A DNA stretch of 64,000 nt. Source: Diphasiastrum complanatum (Eukaryota; Streptophyta; Lycopodiopsida; Lycopodiales; Lycopodiaceae). The notes beneath the pieces were generated by a model. That model made no database searches and was not told where the DNA came from. It saw nothing but the letters and a program-made list of their open reading frames with translations. Shown one piece after another: positions 47,265 through 59,939 of this stretch. The stretch covers positions 41,479,305 to 41,543,304 of the forward strand of contig CM055096.1 of the NCBI GenBank assembly GCA_029204225.1, read 5' to 3'. The stretch's first letter is position 1. Each line of letters opens with the position of its first letter. Made by a program: the position numbers and the translations under genes.

Positions 47265-49320
47265 ATGGCACATTCACCTACCCTAAGTGAAACTGTTCAG
47301 GAAAACTTATCCGATCAATTTCAGCGCATGGATGATACCCTTTCTGGCCTTATTCTTCGCTTCGATACAGTTATGACCGGCTTTGCTACTATGCAGTCAC
47401 ATATTGATTCTTTATAGCCTCATGGTCCTGGAAAAGCTCCTGTCTTTCCTTCATTTGGGACTTCCCCTCCATTTGGATTTGCAAGTTCTTCTGTTAGTCA
47501 GCCTAGTGGTGGACCGTTCATTCCACCTAACCCACCTCCTGGTTTCTTTCCACGTCCCCCAGTTCTTGAGCCACACTTTGCTCGAGACTTTCGTGATAGG
47601 GTACAACTTGCTACCTATTCCGGTTCCTCTGACGGGAACTTATTAGAGAATTGGTTTGCTAAGCTTGACGCATATTTTCAGATGTACCCTAAGACTGATC
47701 CTCAGAAGATCCAGTTGGCTGCTTTACACTTAGATGGACGCGCCGCCACATGGTGGCGAGTTTATCGAGCTGATCCTGATCGGGAAGGGCTCCATATGTG
47801 GCATACCTTTCGCCGTGACCTCCGTCATGCTATGATTGATCCTCAGTGGCTCGACCGCCAATGTGATACATTCCGTAGTCTCACTCAGACCACTGACCTT
47901 GCTTTTTATACAGATCAGTTTATGGAGCTTTCTTATCTTTTCACAGATCTATTGGCCACTGAGCTTATTTCTCGTTATATTGCTGGGCTTCGTGGTGCCT
48001 TACGTTACGATGTTTCTTCCTTCCGTCCTCCCACAGTTGTTGAGGCGATGTCTCTTGCCAGTACTTTACAGCACAAGTTCCTTCCCGCTTCTCCCGACCC
48101 CATCCTTCTGCTTCATCTTTTCCTGCTATGTCCACCTCTACACTTGCCCCTTCAGTTCCAGCTCCTTGCATTGTCCCTTCGTCTCCTCGTCCTCCGACCC
48201 CTCAACTTTCTTTTGTCCGACATTACACGTCTGCAGAGTTCGCTGACCTTCAGCATCCTATATCACACAGTTTGAGCGAGTTGCCTGATTTACTTGAGAT
48301 AGTTATTGATCTACCTGAGGTCATCATTGTATCCCATAGTGAGTCAAAGTCACATATACAGGTTCCTACTGATGCTGATTCACATATATAGGTTGCGGCT
48401 GGTATGGTCCTTGATACTGATATAGCATGCTATGATACTATTGATGATGCTATTCCATGCTTTGATATTGTTGTTGAGTACTTTGATGCTACTCGTGTTC
48501 CGGAGCGCCATGCTATAGATGTTGTCGCCTATGCTCCTTATTTCGATATTATTCATGGGTCTATGGTTTCAGATGCTTTGGCTACTCCAGTAGATCTTCA
48601 TATGCCATACGGTAATACATTTCATGATGGTCCTATTGTATACTCACTAGTTGATTTTGCTAATACCCATCTAGATGAGTATGTGGTTCTTCTAGATGCT
48701 TATTTAGGCCAGAACTTATCAGTTGATGCTTCTGTTATTATGCCTACGTATGTTCCATTTGTGGATCATATTATTCTAGATGCGGGGCGAGAGTATATTG
48801 CTTTAGTGGATACAAGCAGTACACATTCATTTATTAGCAGTTACATTTCCACCAGGATTCGTGCTACACCTGTTCCTGCTTTCCAGCCTCTTAGTGTTGA
48901 AGTTGCTCGTTCCCATTCTTTTCCCAGTTCTCAGATGATTCAGGGCTTGGATTATCGCATTGGTGATTTTTCTGGTCAGGCAGGATTCGACATCATTTCT
49001 CTAAAGCACTATGACATTATTTTTGGTGCAGACTGGTTCTCTTCACTTGGTACTGTTGCTGTGTATCTCTCTCAGCAGACACTTTCCTTTACTCATGCTG
49101 ATCAACATCATTCACTTGCTGGTATTGATTCCCAGGGTGACTATCAGTTGGTTACCGGGAAGTAGTTTATGCGTAGCCTACCAAAGGCTCAGGATGTAGC
49201 TCTTCTTTCCATTCAGAGTACATCAATTGCTGCTTCACTTTCACCATCCGTGGGTCCGCTTCCTCAGGTTGATGCTGCTCCGGATTTACAGGTTGTTGCT
49301 GTGTGCCTTGTGCCTATATG
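47265..49320 (+). pseudogene. Element 3 gag-protease, first copy, with a replaced zinc knuckle
   Basis: Gag starts at ATG 47265 and matches Gypsy-2 gag ([22 protein letters not shown]). A frameshift lies near 48090. At [14 protein letters not shown] homology stops and the CCHC knuckle is missing. Instead about 500 bp encode an acidic, repeat-like segment (frame 48404-49165, rich in D, V and Y). Homology resumes at [17 protein letters not shown], the protease. TAG stops at 47415, 48389 and 49163 each stand where a paired copy or repeat has CAG. It ends near CCTATATG at 49320. Confidence 0.78.
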
Positions 49321-49344
49321 CCTTGATTCACAAATATTCACAAA

Positions 49345-50548
49345 TACCCTAAGTGAAACTGTTCAGGAAAACTTATCCGATCAATTTCAGCGCATGGATG
49401 ATACCCTTTCTGGCCTTATTCTTCGCTTCGATACAATTATGACCGGCTTTGCTACTATGCAGTCACATATTGATTCTTTACAGCCTCATGGTCCTGGAAA
49501 AGCTCCTGTCTTTCCTTCACTTGGGACTCCCCCTCCATTGGGATTTCCATCTTCTTCTGCTAGTCAGCCTGGTGGTGGACCGTTCATTCCACCTAACCCA
49601 CCTCCTGGTTTCTTTTCCACGTCCTCCCACACTTGTTGAGGCGACTCTTGCCAGTACTTTACAGCACAAGTACTTCCTTCCTGCTTCTCCCGACCCCGTC
49701 CTTCTGCTTCATCTTTTCCCGCTACGTCCACCCCTACACCTGCCCCTTCAGTTCTAGTTCCTTGCATTGTGGACCCTCGACCTGCTTTTGTCCGACGTTA
49801 CACGTCTGCAGAGTTCGCTGACCTTCAGGATCCTATATCACACAGTTTGAGCGAGTTGCCTGATTTCATGATGGTCCTATTGTATACTCACTAGCTGATT
49901 TTGTTGATAACCGTCTAGATGAGTATGCGGTTCTTCTAGATGCATATTTAGGCTAGAACTTATCAGTTGATGCTTCTGTTATTATGCCTACGTATGTTGT
50001 TCCATTTGTGGATCATATTATTCTAGATGCGGGGCGAGAGTATATTGCTTTAGTGGATACAGGAAGTACACATTCATTTATTAGCAGTTACATTTCCACC
50101 AGGATTCGTGCTACACCTGTTCCTGCTTCCCAGCCTCTCAGTGTTGAGGTTGCTCGTTCTCATTCTTTTCCCAGTTCTCAGATGATTCAGGGCTTGGATT
50201 ATCGCATTGGTGATTTTTCTGGTCAGGCAGATTTCTACATCATTTCTCTAAAGCACTATGACATTATTTTTGGTGCAGCTTGGTTATCTTCACTTGGTAC
50301 TGTTGCTGTGGATCTCTCTCTCATGCTGATCAGCATCATTCACTTGTTGATATTGATTCCCAAGGTGACTATCAGTTGGTTACCGGGAAGCAGTTTATGC
50401 GTAGCCTGCCAAAGGCTCAGGATGTAGCTCTTCTTTCCATTCAGTGTACATCACTTGCTGCTTCACTTTCACCATTCGTGGGTCCTCTTCCTTAGGTTGA
50501 TTCTCCTTCGGATTTACAGGTTGTTGTTGTGTGCCTTGTGCCTATATG
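49345..50548 (+). pseudogene. Element 3 second copy of gag-protease, internally deleted
   Basis: Direct repeat of 47279-49320 with the core of gag (about 47600-48030) and part of the acidic segment removed. It keeps gag codons 5 onward, the proline-rich piece, TSAEFADLQ and the protease (ALVDTGSTHSFI at 50050). TAG stops at 49954 and 50493 correspond to CAG at 48710 and 49265 in the first copy. It ends at the same CCTATATG point as copy 1. Confidence 0.78.
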
Positions 50549-51021
50549 ACCAACCATCAAGAAGCATCTGGCGACACTTCTTGGTTCCTGGATTCCGGAG
50601 CCACTCAGCACATGACTAGCCTCATTGGTTGTTTCGAGTCCTATACACCTTACAGTACCCAGAAATTCGTTCACCTTGGCAACAATAGCACACAAGCTAT
50701 TAAAGGTGAAGGCACTATAAGATTATGCTTTGTGAATGATCAGTCTAAGCTACTCTCTAAAGTCCTGTATGTACCAAATTTATCTACGAATATGCTCTCT
50801 ATAAGCAGAATCACAGATTTAGGATATACATATACTTCGGTATTGCTCATATGTGCTTTGATACTCATCCCCAGCTATACGTGGATATTGATCCGATGCT
50901 TGCTACTGATGTTGGGGATCTTGTTCCTCGTTCCAGTGCATTTCTTCTATTCCTCACTTGTGCGCCTGGTGTGTACTTTGGGATTACACTTGCGGCCAGT
51001 TTCGATGGGTCATCTGATTCT
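50549..51021 (+). pseudogene. Captured Ty1/copia protease fragment in element 3
   Basis: Directly after the second repeat the plus strand reads SWFLDSGATQHMTS, FVHLGNNSTQAIKGEGTIRL and VLYVPNLSTNMLSIS, the copia protease and following region, uninterrupted for about 95 codons. After 50850 the reading changes to YVDIDPMLATDVGDLVPRSS, which I do not recognise. It ends at the junction with gypsy M integrase near 51021. Confidence 0.7.
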
Positions 51022-54000
51022 CCATCCGTTAAGTTTGAACACATGCTCGATAAACAAATTAGCTACTCCAGACGCATCAATCTTTTTATGCGTTGGAATA
51101 AAATGAGCCATCTTAGTGAGTTTGTCATCTATGACCAAGTAGAATCATGCTGTGACTGCGTACGAGGCAAGTTACTTATAAAATCCATGGAGATATTCTC
51201 CCATCTTCCACCTGGCACAAGTAGTGGGTGTAAAACTCCAGGAGTTTTAATTCTTTTAGCTTTATTGATCGGGCACTTCAAACAGTATGTCACATAATGG
51301 TAAACATCTTTTTATAATTTAGGCCACCAGAAGTTACGTAAGATCAACTCATAGGTCCTATCCTCAGTAGGATGACTTGCACTAGGGCTATCATGACATA
51401 AATGGACAATCTTCCTATGCAGCTCCTTCCAAGTTGGAACAAGAAGGTTGCCATTTCTCTTAATCATACCATCTTCTATGGTATATTTAAGGTAAGTGTG
51501 AGCAAAGAGACCAGAACTCTCATCCTGAGATTCTACTTGCACAAGATTTACCTCTCTCACAATTCCTTGACAATGAGGATCCTCTTGCTGAGCCTATCTA
51601 ATCTCAGCAATCAGGTCATTTTCAATGACCACAAAAGACATCTGATACAATATACGAGATAATGCATTAGCCACACGATTTTCAGCACCCTTCTTGTGAA
51701 ATTCCTGCATCAACGCAGCCCACCTGGCCTGCCGTCCTCTGAGGTCCGTCTGGTTGCAAAAATAGAATGGTCGGTGTACACATAGAATTCCGCACCATAC
51801 AAATAATGCCTCCATGCCTTCAAAGCGTTGGATAGTTCTTTTGTGCAGGGTTGAGCTTCTTGCTCTCAAAGGCTACAGGCCTACGCTCTTGCATCAGAAC
51901 TGCCCCAACGGTGATGTCACTTGCATCCGTTTCTACGACAAATGGTTTTTGAGAGTCAACATAACGTGACAAAGTCAGCTATAGCTTGTTTCAAAGCATC
52001 AAAACTTGGCTGTTGGACTTCTGTCCACTCTTTCCATATATTTTTCTATCGGTCAATGGTGCAGCTACGCGTGAATAATTCTTCACACCCTTACGATAAA
52101 ACACAGCCAACCCTAGAAAGCCTCTTAGTGCCGTCAAGGCTGTAGGAACAGGCCAGGCAAGAAGAACATCAACTTTTAGAGGATCCGGTTTTCTCCCATC
52201 TGCTGACACTATAAAATCCAAATATGTTATTTCTTTTATAAAGAATTCACTTTTTTTATCATTAGCGAACAATGTGTTTTCCCTCAAAGTTGATAAGACA
52301 ATCCTAAGGTGATTAACATGCATAGCATCACCACAACTGTAAACAAGTATGTCATCAACAAAATTAACAACAAACTTGCCCATAAACGGTCTAAGCACAT
52401 CGTTCATCAACATCATAAATGTTGCAGGGCCGTTAGTCAATCCAAAGGGCATAACTAAAAATTCATAGTGTCCAAGACGAGTCCGGAAGGCAGTCTTATG
52501 CACATCCTCTTCTCAAACTCTCACCTGGTGGTAACCACTCTTCAGGTCAATTTTGCTAAACACCGTAAGCACCATGGAGGGCATCCAAAAGATCATCTAT
52601 ACGTGGCATAAGATATCCATGCTTAACAGTAATCTTGTTCAGGCATAGGCCACACATTCTCCAAGACCCATCCTTCTTTTTCACCAAAATGATCAGAGAG
52701 GCAAAGGGGGAGAAGCTAGGTCTTACTTGCCCCTTGGCAAGACCTCTTCCTCCTCTTTCAGACTCATTCTATAAGGTGGTTTATTAACAGGAGATAATCC
52801 ATGAATTAACTCAATTCTATGCTCTACATTTCTCTTAGATGGGAGTTCATTCGTGAACACATCCATAAACTCCTCCCTAATTTGGCAATCTAGGTTCTTA
52901 GTAAGGTTAGTTTGTTCTTGACATACATCAAACTCACAAGCAGAAACAGACATATCATACAAGAAGCAAACATGCATGCACTTACAATGAACCTTACGCA
53001 GCCGCGTCACCGTGATCAAAGGTCCTGGAGGCATATCAGGCTCTCCACGTAGGGAATGAATAATTGATACACATGAGTATCCCAAGCGATGTAAGGTTTC
53101 TTAGACACATGCAAACAGATTCCAAGCACCACATCAAAGCGAGCCAAATGGGTAATCTCAAAATCTAACTCCTCGGTATAGCTCTGAATGGTTAGAGGCA
53201 TACCCACAACCCTAGCGTCCCACACTTCCGCACCCCTTCCATCAACCATTTTGACTGTGTACCGTTTAATCAAAGCGTGGTTAATGACGTTATGTGAGGA
53301 CCCAGTGTCAAATAGAATCAAAACACGCATAACAATCAAAGAAGGTTAAGGAAATTGATACCCGTGTTGCGCTGCTCTCGACAACTGTGGTAAAGGAACC
53401 GAGTCCACCTTCCGAATCACCGACACATTCATCAACCATGGAGCACCTTGAGGTTCTTCCTGTTCCAACTCCTCGATCTTCATAGGATCTGCCTCCTCAA
53501 CTTGTAAACTGTAGACAGCCAAAGCAAAGGTTCTCTTTCTTTGCCCGCTCCAAGTCCTGTAGCGATAGTGTAGAAAAGCGCTGGCCTCCTTGGGCATTGG
53601 ACGTCCCATACCACCGCCCTTTGCCTTTTGAGGCACCCGCACCTTTACTCTTTTTCGCACTTTGAAACTGCTCTTGCTAGGATTGACCCTTCCATTTTTT
53701 AAACTTTCTTTTCCCCCAAGGCTGAAACCCTCCTGTAGTAGGTGTCTCGGATTCCTTGGCATTTTTTCCATCTTCATAATATAGGGCCATCTGCAAAGCC
53801 CTGTGGAGGCTTGGAGCCTGCTCCTTCCTTACAAAAGGTCGAAGGCTTTCATGCAAGCCCTCCACAAATTGAAACACCTGTAAAAACATCGGCACCTCCT
53901 CAGGTATCCGTATCAGTGCCTCCCTATATTTGTCCAAATATTCTTGTACGGACGCATTGCCTTGTTTGAGACTCGTCCATGCTTGCATCGCTTGGTTTTT

Positions 54001-54490
54001 CTCGTCCAGCAGCACCCAATTCTCTGTAAACATATGCTTGAACGCTTCCGAAGTTGTAGGTGTAAGATTGTCCTTCTCGATTTTGTGCCACCAGCGTTGT
54101 GCAGTCTCTTGTAGTCGATATGTGGCCTCCACAATCTTCTGATCATCATCCTCAATGCCACACATCTGAAAAGCCTTTTCCCACTTTGGTATCCAGTTTT
54201 CCACCGCATCAGTATTCCGCATAGCAACTGCTTTCGTGTATTTCAGGGGTTTCAAATCCTTGATTGTGGGTAATTTCCGCATCTTCGATGGATGTTCGAC
54301 TTCTTTTTCAATTGTCACAAGTTCAACGGCTTACCATAGCCGTTCCACTGACTCTCTCGGGTTCCTGTGGGGATTTGGTCGACTTCAATTGTTCGAGAAT
54401 TTGCTGTAGCACTATCTCCATGGCGTCAACCTTGGCTGCCACCTCCTGAATTCTCAATATCTTGGTGCTAGAACCCTCCAATAGATCCAT
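51022..54490 (-). pseudogene. Gypsy M gag, protease, RT, RNase H and partial integrase
   Basis: Gag starts at ATG 54490 (MDLLEGSSTK) and continues in frame 54318-53677 with TAQRWWHKIE and YLDKYREALIRIP. A knuckle is not evident. Protease is at 53339-53016 with LFDTGSSHNVI. RT spans 53085-51991, with FVDDILVYS as catalytic centre. RNase H is at 51960-51594 and lacks clean frames. The integrase zinc site is at 51560-51270 (HLCHDSPSASHP), then MDFISNLPRTQ, and it breaks off at FIEHVFKLNG near 51022. Several stops and frameshifts occur throughout. Confidence 0.85.
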
Positions 54491-54893
54491 ATTTATAGTG
54501 CTAGAAACTTGTCCACTTGCTTAGAGGTTGAAATTTTCAGCAAACAAGGGTTTCCGATTCAGATTTGCAACTATAACCTGATTTCAATCCGTAGCGGCAA
54601 CCTGATTCTGATCTGATTCTGATCCGATTCTGAAATCGTAACTTGATCCGCAACTGAAAGTCGTAACCTGATTCTGAAATCGTAGCCCGATTTTGATTCT
54701 GATTTGAAATCCGATTTTGATTCCGAACTGAAATTTGCTTCTGCTTCACATTTGAAATCTTAGCACTCTCCTTTTCTCGCTTCTAGCAAATCCTAGCACA
54801 TAGAATGTTGATTTCTTGATCACAATAGATCTAAACACAATATGATGAACTTTTGCCAACACTTAAGATTGAAACACACTGAATGTAAACCTT
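54491..54893 (-). other. Gypsy M 5' leader
   Basis: About 400 bp. Between 54560 and 54740 it holds irregular repeats of AACTGAAATC / GATTCTGAT type. No conserved frame. Confidence 0.6.
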
Positions 54894-54908
54894 CGCTCTG
54901 ATACCAAA
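54894..54908 (-). other. Gypsy M primer-binding site (tRNA-Met)
   Basis: On the minus strand TTTGGTATCAGAGCG follows the 5' LTR. It is the standard initiator tRNA-Met complement. Confidence 0.9.
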
Positions 54909-55597
54909 TGTCAAGCTCTCCCTGAACTCCTAAAAGACACCCGTCCAAACATGCACTGATTACAAGAACTTTTTTGCCTTTCTGATTCCCTGTAAGCACA
55001 AGCATCAAACACACATACACACATAGTGGAGCTAGCTGCGTCGTCTTCTCCCAGCCTTTGTTGCATAGATCACGATGAGGAATGCCTCTCTCTAGGCTCT
55101 CTTATCCATGAGCCTCAAGCACCCCTTAACAACCGTGACCCTTCCTATCGTCGACACATGGGCTATTCCATGCACAGTTGATGCTCGCCACTCGGCAGTA
55201 CTTTGCCACATAGGCAAACACGTAGGTTGACATGTGTCACTCATTGACGGGACCAAGTGTCCCCGTGAGCATATGACATGTGTCCTGTTTGACCGGTCAA
55301 CCTTGACATGCGTCACTCATTCACTGGACCTGACAAGTGTCAGTTGACCAGTCAACCCTCCTACTAATTAGGTGGTCAGTCCAGCCACTCCTAATTAATG
55401 ACCCAGTACCCTAAACCAAAGCTCAGCATGCGACTCAGAGGCACAGTAACACAGATAATCATTTTATTTACATTTCTTTTACAAGTGTCACCATAGGCCG
55501 GTGACTTAGCCATTTACAAATGTCACCACAAGCCTGTATCTACAAAAAGTACATCTGTGAGAAAAAACAGTAAACAACTGGGTTAGGGAGTAAAAGC

Positions 55598-55600
<3 letters not shown>
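54909..55600 (-). repeat. Gypsy M 5' LTR
   Basis: 692 bp from TGTCAAGCTCTCC to AAAAGCTGT. Compared with the 3' LTR it lacks the terminal AACA at its outer edge and passes straight into (GA)n, as if the last bases were lost by slippage against the microsatellite. Confidence 0.85.
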
Positions 55601-55674
<74 letters not shown>

Positions 55675-55680
55675 AAGAAG
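55601..55680. repeat. (GA)n plus (AAG)n tract, tail of LINE G
   Basis: About 71 bp of GA, then AAAGAAGAAG and AAAGCTTTATTAATGG. The left edge is now gypsy M; before M inserted it would have been joined to LINE F2. Confidence 0.95.
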
Positions 55681-58975
<3,295 letters not shown>

Positions 58976-59191
58976 GTGGTGTGCTGTTGTCCCCTTCAAG
59001 AAAGTAGCAAAAATGAATCATCAGGAAATTTTGTTCAACAGTGGAACTTTCAAACTACTTCACTAGTTAACAAAGGTAAGAAGGTACAAACTGTCATGCA
59101 AATGTGCATATTTGTAGCAAAGCATGTTGAAAGAGTGAACTTTTTAAGAGAATCAAAGAGCATCATCGGGGAACTTGATGATGTGCTTTGA
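58976..59191 (+). CDS. Putative terminal exon of the host gene
   Basis: Starts after the acceptor TTGTGACAG in phase 0, matching the donor at 32198. It runs 71 codons to TGA at 59189-59191. The peptide starts VVCCCPLQESSKNESSG and ends with a hydrophilic, helix-like C-terminus (NFLRESKSIIGELDDVL). A GTAAG at 59075 could be a donor, but the next possible acceptor is only 43 bases on, so a single exon is simpler. No family is recognised. Linking it to the exon at 31885 rests on phase, strand and the absence of other coding DNA between. Confidence 0.4.
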   Translation: MVCCCPLQESSKNESSGNFVQQWNFQTTSLVNKGKKVQTVMQMCIFVAKHVERVNFLRESKSIIGELDDVL

Positions 59192-59939
59192 TATGTACAT
59201 AGCAGGTGAATGTCCAGGCAATTTGTAAGCTTATGACACATTATAAGTATATATAATTCAAAATTTGCGAGTTATCCTCCTTCCTAAAGGTTTCAAAATT
59301 GTGACGAACTTCAGCTATACAAAATAGTGGAACTGCTAGAAATAATCGTATTGGTGTCTGCCTCTTCGAGTCCACTAAGCAAGCTAAATTTTCATGGTCT
59401 CTCGAACATTGCAAGCATCTTCGAACAATGTAAATTGAAGTTTTTACATGCATGCATGTGCATTTTTTGTGTGCATGTATATTCTTTTTCTTTTAACGTG
59501 TGCACCGAGTCACTGACATGTACGAAATTGTCAACATACATTGCAATAATGCGTAACGTTTCGTTTTGGCTTCCAATACAGACAGTTGCATCAGCTGGAT
59601 TTTTTTGTTGCTTCTCATCTGTGAAATACTTATCTATCTTCTTATGCCACAAGCCAGATGGTTGTTTTGGGCCGTGGGGCCCCTCATTGAACTTGCAAAC
59701 TGAGTACTTTTATGAAGCCTTTTGAAAATAGATGTCCAAAAACTCAGTACATTGGTTGTTGTGCAAACGTATGTGTACAAATGTATGAAACCTAGTGGGG
59801 ATGTATGTCTGTGCATTAGACCCACACTCACTCTAAGTCATTGCTGATATGAGTAGGGATGTTGTAGCATTTGGTTTACACTAAGCATGATGTAGGTCAT
59901 GTATGGAGACCACCACTCGTTACCCGGCCTCCTCCACTA
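59192..59939 (+). other. Probable 3' flank of the host gene
   Basis: Sequence after the terminal TGA, without recognisable coding content. Short frames at 59327-59725 (plus) and 59652-59392 (minus) overlap each other and look spurious. No clear polyadenylation signal was pinned down. Confidence 0.4.

Larger units (their letters stand above)
45934..51021 (+). mobile_element. Element 3: truncated Gypsy-2 relative with duplication and copia capture
   Basis: Plus-strand element nested in gypsy M. It has a 5' LTR (45934-46373), leader repeats, gag, a divergent middle segment, protease, a second partly deleted copy of that region, and a copia protease piece. No RT, integrase or 3' LTR is present. 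The gypsy M integrase resumes on the other strand at about 51022. M also lacks the segment between that point and its C-terminus, so one deletion probably removed the 3' half of element 3 together with adjoining M sequence. Confidence 0.75.
44861..55600 (-). mobile_element. Gypsy M: old Ty3/gypsy inserted in a (GA)n tract, host to element 3
   Basis: Minus-strand element bounded by LTRs at 44861-45596 and 54909-55600. The left flank ends GAGAGAGAG and the right flank begins GAGAG, so the target was a (GA)n tract and the 5-bp duplicate GAGAG can be read but is not unique. It contains a primer site, gag, protease, RT, RNase H, part of integrase and a chromodomain tail. Element 3 splits it between integrase and the C-terminus. 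The LTRs differ at many positions, so it is older than Gypsy-1 and Gypsy-2. Confidence 0.85.

Noticed and set aside
54560-54740. GATTCTGAT/AACTGAAATC repeats in the gypsy M leader as a regulatory array
   Set aside because: Irregular simple-sequence drift with no consistent unit; no supporting context.
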